NCBI RefSeq assembly: GCF_024666615.1
Contig: NZ_CP088297.1
Coordinates: 2,914,001-2,978,000, forward strand
DNA length: 64,000 bases
Source of the DNA: Aquabacterium sp. J223
GTDB lineage: Bacteria > Pseudomonadota > Gammaproteobacteria > Burkholderiales > Burkholderiaceae_C
Reading direction: 5' to 3'
The position numbers and the translations under genes were made by a program. Below are positions 34,123 through 44,408 of the stretch, one piece after another. How positions within the stretch are numbered: the first letter of the stretch is position 1; each line of letters opens with the position of its first letter. A model generated the notes under the pieces. The model was not told where the DNA came from and did not search any database. It saw only the letters and a list, made by a program, of their open reading frames with translations.

Positions 34123-35045
34123 CGCCGCTCCTCGCGAACATAGGGCTCGCCCAGGGCGCCCGGGGCCGCCTGGCCACCGCGCCCGGCCAGCGCCACCCAC
34201 ACCATCACCGCCAGCGTCACCGCATAGGGCGTCATCAGCACGAAGTACTGCGGCAGCTTCACCCCGCTGGCCGCCAGCTGCGGGATCAGCGCCTCGATGC
34301 CGCCGAACAGCAGCGCGCCGGCCAGCGCCTTCCACGGCGACCAGCGGGCGAAGATGACCAAGCCCACCGCGATCCAGCCGCGCCCGCCGGTCATGCCGGC
34401 GATCCACAGCTTGGTGCTGACCACCGAGATGTACGCCCCCGCCAGCCCGACCAGCGCCGAGCCGGCCAGCACCGCGGCGAAGCGGTAGGCCGACACCGGG
34501 ATGCCGGCGGCATCCGCCGCCTGCGGGTTCTCGCCCACCGCGCGCCAGCGCAGGCCGAGGGTGGTCGTGTGGAGGAAGGCGGTGACGGCGACGAACAGCA
34601 GCGGCGTCAGCCACACCATGGCGTTCTGCGTGAACACCGGGCCGATGCCCGGCAGCGCCGACAGCGGCCACAGCGCCAGCGGCGCCAGGCCGGCCGTGGT
34701 CTGGTTGGTCCATTCCAGCAGCGTGCCCATCAGGCCGGTGAAGCCCTGGCAGAAGAAGACGATGGCCAGGCCGGCGATGACCTGGTTGACGCGCAGCGTG
34801 ACCACCATCACCGCGAACAGCAGCGACACCGCGGCGGCCGCCATCATGGCCAGCACCAGCGCCACCGCCGGGTCCTGGAAGGCCAGCATGCCGCCGATGC
34901 CCACCAGCGCGCCGACCAGCATGAAGCCCTCGGCGCCCAGCGACAGCACGCCGGCCCGCTCGGTGAGGATGAGGCCGAGCGCGGCCAGCGCGAACGGCAC
35001 CGCGAAGTCGGGCGTGTTGGTCAGCCAGTGCAGCGCGATGTCCAT
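34119..35045 (-). CDS. BMP-type ABC transporter permease 2 (NupQ/YufQ-like)
   Basis: This 308-residue membrane protein opens with FALAALGLILTERAGVLSLGAEGFMLVGAL, the signature of the second permease of nucleoside/purine BMP-type importers. It carries the coupling region LGLRWRAVGENPQAADAAGI and the block STKLWIAGMTGGRGWIAVGLVIFARW. It is coupled by overlap to the first permease and to the hydrolase gene. Confidence 0.87.
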   Translation of the reverse strand: MDIALHWLTNTPDFAVPFALAALGLILTERAGVLSLGAEGFMLVGALVGIGGMLAFQDPAVALVLAMMAAAAVSLLFAVMVVTLRVNQVIAGLAIVFFCQGFTGLMGTLLEWTNQTTAGLAPLALWPLSALPGIGPVFTQNAMVWLTPLLFVAVTAFLHTTTLGLRWRAVGENPQAADAAGIPVSAYRFAAVLAGSALVGLAGAYISVVSTKLWIAGMTGGRGWIAVGLVIFARWSPWKALAGALLFGGIEALIPQLAASGVKLPQYFVLMTPYAVTLAVMVWVALAGRGGQAAPGALGEPYVREERR

Positions 35046-36208
35046 CAGCGCGCCCCTGGCGTGCCGGCCCGCGCGGCGGCCGAGGCCACCCGCCGCAGCC
35101 GGTGCCGCATGAAGAAGTCCGACGAGGCGACGCAGACGACGATCACCGCCTGGATGAGCTGCACCATGGAGAACGGGATCTGGTAGAAGACCTGCAGGCT
35201 GCGGCCGGTGACGAAGAGGGCCGCCACCAGCAGCGCCACCGCCACCGCGCCCAGCGGGTGGTTGCGCGCCAGGAAGGCGATGAGGATGCCGCTGAAGCCG
35301 TAGCCGGCGTAGAAGCCCTGCGTCAGCCGCCCTTCCTGCCCCGAGGCGATGACGAAGCCGGCCAGCCCGGACAGCGCGCCCGACACCAGCACCGCCGCCA
35401 GCACCAGCCGCCGCACCGGCACGCCGACCGCGTCGGCCATGCGCGGGTTGGCGTCGACGAAGCGCAGGTACAGGCCGGCGCGGCTGCGCTCCACGCCCCA
35501 CCAGGCCAGCAGCGCCACCACGCCGGCCAGCAGCACCGCGCTGCCGATGCCGGCGCCCAGCTCGGGCAGGCGCTCGAAGGCGCGGAACTGGGGCGAGTGC
35601 GGGAAGGCGCTGGCCGGGTCCTTCCACGCGCCGTAGACCAGGTGCAGCAGGAAGTTGGCCGCCAGGTAGTTGAGCATCAGCGTGGAGATGATCTCGTTGA
35701 CACCCAGCCGCAGCTTCAGCCAGGCCGGTCCCCAGGACCAGAGCAGGCCGAAGGCGGCGGCGGCGGCGAACATCAGCGGCAGGCGCAGCGGCTGCGGGCC
35801 GAGGTCCCACACCGACACCGCGGTGGCGGCGATGGCGCCCCACACCATCTGGCCCTCCAGCCCCAGGTTCCAGAAGCGGGCGCGGAAGGCGACGCAGCCG
35901 GCCAGGCCGATGAGCACCATCGGCGCGGCCTGGAACAGCACGGCGCGCAGGTTCTGCCCGTCGAGGAAGGTCTGCACGACGAACTCGTTGAGCAGCTGGT
36001 CGGCCGGCACTCCGGCGGCGACCAGGATGGCCGCCGACACGAGCAGCCCGACGACGACGGCCAGCGCCAGGATGAGCGCCTGCCAGGGCCAGGCGAGCTG
36101 GCCGCGCACCTCCAGCGCGTAGCGCCGCGACAGCAGCGGCTCGAAGCGCGGGCGGGCGGGCGCGGCCGTCGCCACCGGCGGGGACAGCGGCACGGACAGG
36201 TCAGTCAT
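35045..36208 (-). CDS. BMP-type ABC transporter permease 1 (NupP/YufP-like)
   Basis: This 387-residue membrane protein has an extended N-terminus before about ten hydrophobic segments. Family blocks are APMVLIGLAGCVAFRARFWNLGLEGQMVWGAI, LRLGVNEIISTLMLNYLA and VDANPRMADAVGV, the last being the coupling loop. It forms the channel with the following permease. It overlaps the ATPase gene by 8 bases and the second permease by 1. Confidence 0.87.
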   Translation of the reverse strand: MTDLSVPLSPPVATAAPARPRFEPLLSRRYALEVRGQLAWPWQALILALAVVVGLLVSAAILVAAGVPADQLLNEFVVQTFLDGQNLRAVLFQAAPMVLIGLAGCVAFRARFWNLGLEGQMVWGAIAATAVSVWDLGPQPLRLPLMFAAAAAFGLLWSWGPAWLKLRLGVNEIISTLMLNYLAANFLLHLVYGAWKDPASAFPHSPQFRAFERLPELGAGIGSAVLLAGVVALLAWWGVERSRAGLYLRFVDANPRMADAVGVPVRRLVLAAVLVSGALSGLAGFVIASGQEGRLTQGFYAGYGFSGILIAFLARNHPLGAVAVALLVAALFVTGRSLQVFYQIPFSMVQLIQAVIVVCVASSDFFMRHRLRRVASAAARAGTPGAR

Positions 36209-37733
36209 GGACCATCGCCTTGCCGATGGCCTGCCGGTCGGCCGGCCGGGCGAACTCGGCCACGATGCGGCCCTTGTTCATCACGCCGATGCGGTCGGCC
36301 AGCGCCATCACCTCGTCCAGGTCCTCGCTGATCAGCAGCACCGCCGCGCCGCCGTCGCGCGCGGCCTGCAGGCGGGCGTGCACCTCGGCCGAGGCGCGCA
36401 CGTCCAGCCCGCGGCTGGGGCTGTGGGCGATGACCAGCCGCGGCGCGCGGCCGAACTCGCGCGCCAGCACCAGCTTCTGCGCGTTGCCGCCCGACAGCAG
36501 CGCCGCCTTCTGCCGCGGCGAGCGCACGCCCTGCACGTCGAAGGCGCGGGCGGCGGCGATGGCGTCCTCGGCCATGCGGCGGGCGTTGAGCCACCAGGTC
36601 GGGCCGTAGCGGCCGGCGTGCACCTGGCCGATGGCGAAGTTCTCGGCCACCGACAGCGCGCCGGCCAGCGCCAGGCCGTAGCGGTCGGCGGGGATGGCGG
36701 CGATGCCGAGCGCGCGGCGGGCGGACGTGGCGATGGCCGACAGGTCGCCCACCCCTTCGAGCAGCACCTCGCCCTCGTTGGCGTCGCGGCCGGCGCCCTG
36801 CAGGCCGAGCAGCGCGGCCACCAGCTCGCCCTGGCCGTTGCCGCCGACGCCGGCGATGCCGTAGACCTCGCCGTCGTGCAGCCGCAGGTCCACGCCGCGC
36901 AGCGCCTGGCCCTGCCGGCTGCGCAGGCCGCGCACGGTGAGGCGCAGCGCGCCGGCCGGCCGCGCCGCCGCGGCCGGCAGCGGTGGCGATTCACCCACCG
37001 TCAGCCGCACCAGCGCCTCCGCCGGCGTGGCGCGCGGGTCGACGGTGGCCACCGTGCGGCCGCCGCGCATCACCGTCACCCGGTCGGCGTGCGCCTTCAC
37101 GTCGGCCATCTTGTGCGTGACCAGCACCACCGCCGCGCCGCGCTGGCGGGCCAGCGCCTGCACGGTGAGCAGCAGGCGCTGCGCCTCGCCGTCGGTGAGC
37201 ACCGCGGTGGGCTCGTCGAGGATGAGGATGCGCGCGCCGGCCAGCAGCACCTTGAGGATCTCGACCCGCTGCTGCTCGGCCACCGACAGCGTCTCGACCC
37301 GCGCACGGGCGTCGATGTCGAAGCCCAGGGCGTCGGCCTGCGCCTTCACCGCGGCCTCGATGCGGCGCAGGCGCGCGCGGTGGGTGGCCGCGTCGGCGAT
37401 CTCCTCGCTGCCCTCGGGCAGGCCGAGCAGGATGTTCTCGGCCACGGTGAACGGCCGCACCAGCTTGAAGTGCTGGTGGACCATGCCGATGCCCACCCGG
37501 GCCGCGTCGCGCGGGCCGGCCAGCGACAGCGGGTTGCCGTCGATGGCCAGCCGCCCGGCCTCCGGCGCGTAGAGGCCGGCGGCGATGTTCATCAGCGACG
37601 ACTTGCCCGCGCCGTTCTCGCCCAGCAGGGCATGCACCTCGCCCCAATGGGCGGAGAACGACGCGTCGGTCAGCGCCGCGAAGCCGTCGAAGGACTTGCA
37701 GATGCCGTCGAGCTGCAGCGCGGGCGTGGTCAT
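36201..37733 (-). CDS. Double ATPase of the BMP-type ABC importer (sugar/nucleoside type)
   Basis: This 510-residue protein contains two ABC modules. The first has Walker A GENGAGKSS, the Q-loop HQHFKLV, the signature variant LSVAEQQRVEI and Walker B ILILDEPTAVLT. The second has a degenerate P-loop (AGVGGNGQGE), the signature LSGGNAQKLVLAREF and a Walker B reading LVIAHSPSRGLD. There the usual catalytic DEP is replaced by HSP, as is normal for the YufO/NupO group. Only the first site should hydrolyse ATP well. Confidence 0.87.
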   Translation of the reverse strand: MTTPALQLDGICKSFDGFAALTDASFSAHWGEVHALLGENGAGKSSLMNIAAGLYAPEAGRLAIDGNPLSLAGPRDAARVGIGMVHQHFKLVRPFTVAENILLGLPEGSEEIADAATHRARLRRIEAAVKAQADALGFDIDARARVETLSVAEQQRVEILKVLLAGARILILDEPTAVLTDGEAQRLLLTVQALARQRGAAVVLVTHKMADVKAHADRVTVMRGGRTVATVDPRATPAEALVRLTVGESPPLPAAAARPAGALRLTVRGLRSRQGQALRGVDLRLHDGEVYGIAGVGGNGQGELVAALLGLQGAGRDANEGEVLLEGVGDLSAIATSARRALGIAAIPADRYGLALAGALSVAENFAIGQVHAGRYGPTWWLNARRMAEDAIAAARAFDVQGVRSPRQKAALLSGGNAQKLVLAREFGRAPRLVIAHSPSRGLDVRASAEVHARLQAARDGGAAVLLISEDLDEVMALADRIGVMNKGRIVAEFARPADRQAIGKAMVHD

Positions 37734-37752
37734 CGGGTCGGGCCGTCGGCGG

Positions 37753-38853
37753 TCACTTCTGCGTGATCACGCCCTTGACGTACCAGTCCATCTTCCAGAG
37801 GTCGGCGTCGCCGAGCACGGCGCCGGCCGCCACCCGTTCCTTGCCCGAGGCGTCGGCCAGCGGGCCGGCGTAGACCTGCTTGCCCTTGAGCATGGCCTCG
37901 CGCTCGACCTTGATCATCGCGGCCTTGTCGGCCGGCACCGCCTTGCCGCAGCAGGCGATGTCGGTGCCGCCGTCCTTCATCGCGATGAAGGCGCCGTAGG
38001 GCGCAGGCTTCCAGCCGCCGGCCATGATCTTCTTCAGCTCCGGCGCCAGGAACTTGTCCCACACCCAGACCGACGAGCAGATGGTGGCCTTGGGCGCGAA
38101 CTGGCTCATGTCGCGGTGGTGGCCGGTGCCGAGCTTGCCGCGCTCCTGCGCGACCACCTGCGGGGTGGGCGTGTCCACGTGCTGGCCGATGACCTCGGCG
38201 CCCTGGTCGATCAGCGCCATCGCGGCGGCGCGTTCCTTCACCGGGTCGTTCCAGGCGCCGGTGTAGATGACGTTGACCGTGGCCGCGGGGTTGACCTTCT
38301 GCGCGCCCAGCGCGAAGGCGTTGACCGTCCAGTTCACCACGCCGAAGGGATTGGCGGCGACGAAGCCGAGCTTGCCGGTCTTCGACGCCGCGCCGGCGGC
38401 CATGCCGCAGAGGTAGTGGCTCTCGTAGGTGCGGCCGTAGAAGCTCTGCAGGTTGGGGCCGTTGGTGGTGCCGGAGCCGTTGAGGAAGGCCACGTCCGGG
38501 TACTTGGCGGCCAGTTCCTTGAAGGTGTCGGAGTAGCCGAAGGCGGTGCCGATGATGATGTTGGCGCCGCGCTGGATGAACTTCTCCGCCGCCGGCTTGA
38601 TGGCCGAGGCGTCCTCCGGCACGTTCTCGACGTAGGAGATCTTCATGCCGATGGCCTTCTCCACCTTCTGCCGCGCCTCGTCGAAGGCCTGCGTCCAGCC
38701 GCCGTCGTTCTTCGGGCCGAAGTACAGCATCGCGATCTGCGGCTTGCCCTTCAAGGTGAAACCGTCGGCGGCCATGGCGGCCGGTGCGGCGAGGGCGGCA
38801 CACGTGGCCAGCAGGGCCAGGGTGCGGGCGATCCAGGGGCTGCGCTTCATCAT
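37753..38853 (-). CDS. BMP family periplasmic substrate-binding protein, probable pyrimidine or purine ligand
   Basis: This 366-residue protein has a signal peptide ending AAPAAMAAD near residue 29. The mature part opens IAMLYFGPKNDGGWTQAFDEAR, the BMP/PnrA first strand and ligand loop. Later blocks are NIIIGTAFGYSDTFKELAAKYPDVAFLNGSG and KTGKLGFVAANPFGVVNWTVNAFALGAQ. BMP proteins bind nucleosides, purines and similar compounds. Because the operon has a RutR-like operator and the rut genes next door lack the RutG permease, uracil or a related pyrimidine is my leading guess. The start at ATG 38853 has AAAGG upstream. Confidence 0.85.
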   Translation of the reverse strand: MMKRSPWIARTLALLATCAALAAPAAMAADGFTLKGKPQIAMLYFGPKNDGGWTQAFDEARQKVEKAIGMKISYVENVPEDASAIKPAAEKFIQRGANIIIGTAFGYSDTFKELAAKYPDVAFLNGSGTTNGPNLQSFYGRTYESHYLCGMAAGAASKTGKLGFVAANPFGVVNWTVNAFALGAQKVNPAATVNVIYTGAWNDPVKERAAAMALIDQGAEVIGQHVDTPTPQVVAQERGKLGTGHHRDMSQFAPKATICSSVWVWDKFLAPELKKIMAGGWKPAPYGAFIAMKDGGTDIACCGKAVPADKAAMIKVEREAMLKGKQVYAGPLADASGKERVAAGAVLGDADLWKMDWYVKGVITQK

Positions 38854-38870
38854 CGGGAACCTTTCGGTGG

Positions 38871-39260
38871 TCAGAGCATGTGGTTGATGCGGAAGACGTT
38901 GCCTTCCGGGTCCAGCAGGACGGCCTGGTACCAGTGGTAGTAGGTTTCGTACGGCGGCTTGATCAGCGTCGCGCCCTCGGCCACCGCCACCGGCACGCGG
39001 CGATCGACCTCGTCCTTGGAGTCGACGTCGATGTTGAGCAGGAACTTGACGCCCTTGGTGTCGCTGAAGGCGTCGAGCTGCAGCAGCCCGTAGGCGTCCA
39101 GCGCGTTGAAGCCCAGGCTGGACTTGCCGGTGTCGAGGCCGCGGAAGATAGGCGAGCGGATGGCCTCGATCTCGGTGAAGCCGAACACCCGCTGGTAGAA
39201 GCCGCTGAGGGCCACCACGTCGCGGGCGAAGACGTTGACATAGGACAGGGTCGCGCTCAT
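38871..39260 (-). CDS. VOC/glyoxalase-family protein, first gene of the BMP transporter operon
   Basis: This 129-residue VOC protein opens LSYVNVFARDVVALSGFYQRVFGF. It contains SPIFRGLDTGKSSLGFNALDAYGLL, and its end is QAVLLDPEGNVFRINHML with the family's terminal metal-ligand position. VOC proteins include ring-cleaving dioxygenases, lyases and isomerases. Being first in an operon with a transporter and a cysteine hydrolase, it may act on the imported compound. The ATG at 39260 lies 34 bases downstream (in its own direction) of the RutR-like site. Confidence 0.8.
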   Translation of the reverse strand: MSATLSYVNVFARDVVALSGFYQRVFGFTEIEAIRSPIFRGLDTGKSSLGFNALDAYGLLQLDAFSDTKGVKFLLNIDVDSKDEVDRRVPVAVAEGATLIKPPYETYYHWYQAVLLDPEGNVFRINHML

Positions 39261-39293
39261 GGGCGGCCTGAAAAGCAACCCCCATGCCATTGG

Positions 39294-39309
39294 TTGACCA
39301 AACGGACAA
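39294..39309. promoter_or_regulatory. Putative RutR operator of the BMP transporter operon
   Basis: TTGACCA-AA-CGGACAA matches the known RutR palindrome TTGACCA-NN-TGGTCAA at 12 of the 14 defined positions. It lies between the VOC gene (minus) and rutR (plus), so it could control the transporter operon and rutR itself. Confidence 0.6.
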
Positions 39310-39468
39310 ATGCGCCGTCGGGTTCCTTCGCACCGCGGCGGGTCAGCATGCACCGAAGACCGGCCCTGGCCCGTCGCGGCGGGCCGCCGGCACCCTCTCG
39401 CGGTGCGTCCGGCTTCCTAGAATGCGGGCCGATGGCTTGCGTTGGAGGGCCACCGCTTCGCCGCCGCC

Positions 39469-40194
39469 ATGACGACCAAAGCCAAGAAGAAGCCCACGCC
39501 CGCCGCCCGCAAGACCGCACGGCGGCCGGCCGCGACCACACCGCGCAGCACCAGCCCGGCCAGCGCGCAGCGACGGCTGCGGCTGATCGAGAACAAGCGA
39601 GGCGCCATCCTGCAGGCGGCACTCGGCCTGTTCTCGCGCTTCGGCCTGCACGGCACCAGCCTCGACCAGGTGGCCGCCCGGGCCGACGTCTCGAAGAGCA
39701 ACCTGCTCTACTACTTCGCCAGCAAGGAGGAGCTGTACGTCGCCGTGCTGCGCGACCTGCTGGCGCTGTGGCTGGCGCCGCTGAAGGCCTTCAGCGCGGA
39801 GCAGGACCCGCGCGAGGCGATCGAGGCCTACGTCCGTGCCAAGCTGGTCGATTCACGCGACCAGCCGGAAGCCTCGCGCCTGTTCTGCCTGGAGATGGTC
39901 CAGGGCGCGCCGCTGCTGAAGACCGAGCTGGAGCAGAGCCTGCGGCCGCTGGTGGACGCGCAGTCCGGCGTCATCCGCCAGTGGATAACCCAAGGCAGGC
40001 TCAAGGCGACGGTGGAACCGAGGCACCTGATCTTCGCCCTCTGGGCCACCACCCAGCACTACGCCGACTTCGCGGTGCAGGTGCATGCCATCAGCGGCAA
40101 GACGCTGGACGATCCGGGCTTCTTCGAGGAGGCGGTGGCCAGCGTGCAGCGGCTGGTGCTGGACGGCGTGGCGATGCCGCGCTCGCGCCGCTGA
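39469..40194 (+). CDS. rutR: RutR, TetR-family regulator of pyrimidine catabolism
   Basis: This 241-residue regulator has a basic N-terminal tail, then the helix-turn-helix AILQAALGLFSRFGLHGTSLDQVAARADVSKSNLLYYFASKEELYVAVL. RutR-specific ligand-domain blocks follow: LWLAPLKAF, DQPEASRLFCLEMVQGAPLL and LIFALWATTQHYADFAVQV. In E. coli, RutR binds uracil or thymine and releases the rut promoter. Its operators lie next to its own gene and in front of rutA. The ATG at 39469 is preferred; an upstream in-frame start at 39442 is possible. Confidence 0.9.
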   Translation: MTTKAKKKPTPAARKTARRPAATTPRSTSPASAQRRLRLIENKRGAILQAALGLFSRFGLHGTSLDQVAARADVSKSNLLYYFASKEELYVAVLRDLLALWLAPLKAFSAEQDPREAIEAYVRAKLVDSRDQPEASRLFCLEMVQGAPLLKTELEQSLRPLVDAQSGVIRQWITQGRLKATVEPRHLIFALWATTQHYADFAVQVHAISGKTLDDPGFFEEAVASVQRLVLDGVAMPRSRR

Positions 40195-40294
40195 CCCGCC
40201 ACGCCGGGCGGGCCGGAAATCGAAGAGACAATGGGGGGCGCGCAGACGCCGACCCGTTCCATCCGTTGTACCGCTGTCGTCCCGCTGGCCAGTC

Positions 40295-40531
40295 GTGGCA
40301 GTCGTTCCCACCTCCCTGTTCGCGCTGCCGCCGGCCGTGGCCGAGCACATCGACCGCGGCCTGCGCCATGGCGCGGCGCCCTGGCCGCTGGTGGCGCTGG
40401 ACACCCAGGTGCCGACCCTCGGGCCTTACCGGATGTCGGGCGGTGCCTTCGACCTGCTGGTCTACACCGGACCGGTGATGACGTACGACGCGGTGGCGAA
40501 CCTGGGGACCCGGCTCGACGTCGTCGCCTAG
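40295..40531 (+). CDS. Small hypothetical protein between rutR and rutF
   Basis: This open frame of 78 codons starts at GTG 40295 with no clear ribosome-binding site. It reads FALPPAVAEHIDRGLRHGAAPWPLVALDTQ, then GAFDLLVYTGPVMTYDAVANLGTRLDVV. The composition looks protein-like (balanced hydrophobic and acidic residues), unlike the arginine- and proline-rich shadow frames around it. I recognise no family. It points toward the convergent rutF gene. Confidence 0.4.
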   Translation: MAVVPTSLFALPPAVAEHIDRGLRHGAAPWPLVALDTQVPTLGPYRMSGGAFDLLVYTGPVMTYDAVANLGTRLDVVA

Positions 40532-40546
40532 CCGCGCGGATCGGGC

Positions 40547-41056
40547 CTACGGCGCCGACAGGGCGTGGTAGCGCCGCCCGAAGTAGACCAGCCCGTCGGC
40601 GCCCGGCCGCTGGCGGACGTCGAGCACCTCGCAGTACAGCACGTCGTGCGTGCCGACGCTGCAGCGGCTGGTGATGCGGCAGTCGAAGGCGGCCAGCGCG
40701 TCGTGCAGCACCGGGGCGCCGCTGGCCAGGGTGAGCCAGCGGGCGGCGTCGAAGCGCTGCGCCATCGGCGTCTTGCCGCCGAACAGGGCGGACAGCGCTT
40801 CCTGTCCGGCCGCCAGCGTGTTGACGCAGAGCACGTCGTTGGCGGCGAAGGTGGCGTGCACCGACGCCGACCGGTTCAGGCACACCAGCAGCATGGGCGG
40901 GCTGTCGGTGACGCTGCACACCGCCGACGCGGTGAAGCCGGCGCGCCCGCCGGGGCCGTCGGTGGTGATGACGTGCACCGCCGAACCGAGCGTGGCCATG
41001 GCGTTGCGGAAGTCGGCGGCGGAGACGGCGGGCAGGGGATCGGCGACGGCGGTCAT
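40547..41056 (-). CDS. rutF: RutF, flavin reductase for RutA
   Basis: This 169-residue member of the flavin-reductase-like split-barrel family carries [50 protein letters not shown]. It ends with the flavin-reductase block [17 protein letters not shown]. It should supply reduced FMN to the RutA monooxygenase. It is the last rut gene, 66 bp beyond rutD. The conserved GFTASAV flavin-contact motif is intact. Confidence 0.9.
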   Translation of the reverse strand: MTAVADPLPAVSAADFRNAMATLGSAVHVITTDGPGGRAGFTASAVCSVTDSPPMLLVCLNRSASVHATFAANDVLCVNTLAAGQEALSALFGGKTPMAQRFDAARWLTLASGAPVLHDALAAFDCRITSRCSVGTHDVLYCEVLDVRQRPGADGLVYFGRRYHALSAP

Positions 41057-41122
41057 GGGCGTCTCGGGGGGTTGGACGGTGCAGCATGCGCCAGCGCGTC
41101 CGTCTATCGATATGCGGTCGGC

Positions 41123-41908
41123 TCAGCTGGCCGACCGTGTGGCCTGCAGGAAGGCCCACAGCGCTTGGTTGAAGGCATCGGCCTGCGTCACGTTCACCGC
41201 ATGCCCGCCCTGCGGCAGGCGGTGCAGCGTCGCCCGCGGCAGCGCGTCGGCCAGCGCCTGCGAGCAGGTCCAGGGCACCAGCGTGTCGTCCTCGGCGGCG
41301 AGCAGCCACACCGGCAGGTCGAGGCGCGGCAGGTGCTGGGCCACGTCGAAGGTCAGCAGCGCGCGGATGCGCTTGAGCAGGTTGGCCTCGCCCTGGAAGT
41401 GCGCCACGCCGTGCTCCACCTCGGCAGCCACCCGCTCGTCGTTCGCCATCGCCCACGCCGCCGGGTACAGGAAGATCGGCTGCGCCTCGACATAGGCCCG
41501 CGGCCCGCCCTGCGCCAACAGCCGGGTGCGGGCGGCGAAGCAGCGCTCGGTGTGCGGGTTGGGCGCGGCCCAGGCGTTGACCAGGGCCAGGCCGTCGATG
41601 CGGGGCGGCGCCTTCAGCGCCATCGACAGGCCGACCAGCCCGCCCAGCGCATGGCCGAGCACCAGGCAGCGGTCGACGCCGGCCGCGTCCATCACCGCCA
41701 GCGCCTCGTCGGCCATGTCCGGCACGGAATAGCCCGGCGGCAGCCCACCGGCGTTGCGGCCGGTGCCGCGGTGGTCGAAGGCCAGCACGCGGTGGCCGGC
41801 CAGCGCCGGCGCCTGCGGCGCCCAGTAGGCCGCCGCGCCGCCGAGGCCGGCGGAGACGAGCACCACCGGTGCCCCGGCCGGCCCCTCGAGGGTCCAGTTC
41901 AGGCTCAA
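41123..41908 (-). CDS. rutD: RutD, alpha/beta hydrolase of pyrimidine degradation
   Basis: This 261-residue hydrolase aids removal of carbamate or aminoacrylate in the Rut pathway. The nucleophile position reads [15 protein letters not shown], so the usual serine of GxSxG is replaced by alanine, as in known RutD proteins. The aspartate is in [10 protein letters not shown] and the histidine is in [10 protein letters not shown]. The start is a TTG at 41908 that overlaps the rutC stop (TTGA) with GGAAGGG in front. This favours it over a longer arginine-rich extension. Confidence 0.88.
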   Translation of the reverse strand: MSLNWTLEGPAGAPVVLVSAGLGGAAAYWAPQAPALAGHRVLAFDHRGTGRNAGGLPPGYSVPDMADEALAVMDAAGVDRCLVLGHALGGLVGLSMALKAPPRIDGLALVNAWAAPNPHTERCFAARTRLLAQGGPRAYVEAQPIFLYPAAWAMANDERVAAEVEHGVAHFQGEANLLKRIRALLTFDVAQHLPRLDLPVWLLAAEDDTLVPWTCSQALADALPRATLHRLPQGGHAVNVTQADAFNQALWAFLQATRSAS

Positions 41909-42297
41909 GCGCCCTTCCCCACGTGCGCCACGCTGGCGATCTCGACCAGCGCGTCGGGCTTCACCAGCCCGCACTGGATGCAGTAGCGGGCCGGCTTGTC
42001 GCCGGGGAAGAACTCGGCGTAGACGGCGTTGACCTTGCCGTAGTCGGCCCAGTCCTTGACGAAGATGTGGTTCATCGTCACGTCGTCCATCGTGCCGCCG
42101 GCGGCCTCGACCACGCCCTTGATCGTGGTCAGCACATGGCGGGTCTGCGCGGCGGCGTCGCCGACGTGCACCACGTTGTTGTCCTGGTCGAAGGCCAGCG
42201 TGCCGCTGACGTAGAGCACGCCGTCGGCCAGGGTGCCGGGCACGTAGGGCGCCAGCGGCTTGCCGGTGCCGGGCGGGATGATGGCGGTCTTGGGCAT
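41905..42297 (-). CDS. rutC: RutC, RidA-family aminoacrylate deaminase/reductase
   Basis: This 130-residue RidA/YjgF-family protein has the opening [56 protein letters not shown] follows, and it ends [18 protein letters not shown] with the glutamate of the active cleft. [15 protein letters not shown] contains the conserved cysteine region. It deaminates the reactive aminoacrylate intermediate. It lies 11 bp after rutB and overlaps rutD. Confidence 0.92.
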   Translation of the reverse strand: MPKTAIIPPGTGKPLAPYVPGTLADGVLYVSGTLAFDQDNNVVHVGDAAAQTRHVLTTIKGVVEAAGGTMDDVTMNHIFVKDWADYGKVNAVYAEFFPGDKPARYCIQCGLVKPDALVEIASVAHVGKGA

Positions 42298-42308
42298 GGA
42301 ACGGTCCT

Positions 42309-43054
42309 TCAGGGCTTGGCCGAGAGCGCTTGGCGGAAGTCGTCCACCGTGGACACCCAGCCGAAGAACTTCTCGCAGTTGAAGAGCATGGCGCGCTGGA
42401 TCTCCTCGCCGCCGAGCTGGTGGGTGGCGTCGGCCAGCACGATGGCGAAGTACTCGCGGTGGAAGGCGTCGCGCAGCGTGCTCTCGACGCAGACGTTGGT
42501 GGCGATGCCGGTGAGCACCACGTTGCGGATGCCGCGCGCGCGCAGCGTGCTGTCCAGCGTGGAGTTGTAGAAGCCGCTGTAGCGCGTCTTCGGCACGACG
42601 ATGTCGCCCGGCGCGGGCGTCAGCGCGTCGATCAGCGCGTAGTCCCAGCCGCCCTTGGCGAGCAGGGAGCCCGCCAGTTCGGGCCGGCGGCGCATGGTCT
42701 TCAGCGCGTTGCTCTTGTGCCAGTTGGGCGAGGCCGGGCCGCCGGCTTCCACGTAGTCGGCGTCCCATCCGTTCTGCAGGAAGACGATGGTGAGGCCGGC
42801 GCGGCGCGCGGCGACCAGCGCGTCGCCGATCCTCTTCGCCACCGCCTGCGCGCCGGAGATGTCGAAGCCGGCCAGCGTGACGTAGCCGCCCTGGCTGGCG
42901 TAGGCGTTCTGCATGTCGACCACGATGAGCGCGGTCTGCGACGGCGTGAACGCGATCGGCTCGGGACGGGCCGGCAGCGTCAGCGCGTCGGGCCCGTTGA
43001 ACGAGGGCACGCCGACGGTGCCCTCGTTGAGCATCCTGTCCCGCAAGGCCGACA

Positions 43055-43055
<1 letters not shown>
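42309..43055 (-). CDS. rutB: RutB, (peroxy)ureidoacrylate amidohydrolase
   Basis: This 248-residue cysteine hydrolase has the aspartate in [18 protein letters not shown], the lysine in [18 protein letters not shown] and the cysteine in [19 protein letters not shown]. The [11 protein letters not shown] block is RutB-specific. It splits the ring-opened product of RutA to carbamate and aminoacrylate derivatives. The start is coupled to rutA by TGATG. Confidence 0.92.
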
Positions 43056-44155
<1,100 letters not shown>

Positions 44156-44230
44156 GCTGGGCCTTTTGGGTGGACCGGCAGCCCGTGCATGGCCCGTGCC
44201 AGCGTGAGACGGGCCTTTCCGCCTCGTCTT

Positions 44231-44246
44231 TTGACCAAATGGTCCA
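44231..44246. promoter_or_regulatory. RutR operator between rutA and the dioxygenase gene
   Basis: TTGACCA-AA-TGGTCCA differs from the RutR palindrome TTGACCA-NN-TGGTCAA at a single base. It lies in the 253-bp divergent region, 76 bases upstream of rutA and 162 bases upstream of the dioxygenase start, so RutR may repress both. Confidence 0.82.
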
Positions 44247-44408
44247 AATCGGAGCATGCGGTGGGTGATCGTGGCCGTCGCAGGCCCTTGCGCAGTGCAT
44301 GGCTGCGCCGTCTGGTGCATCGTCGCGCAGGCGTTCGCAGGCAAGACGGCGCCGGCGCGCGGTGGCATGGATCTGGCTTTTTTCCGGGCCGCAAAAGGAG
44401 ATCCGCAC

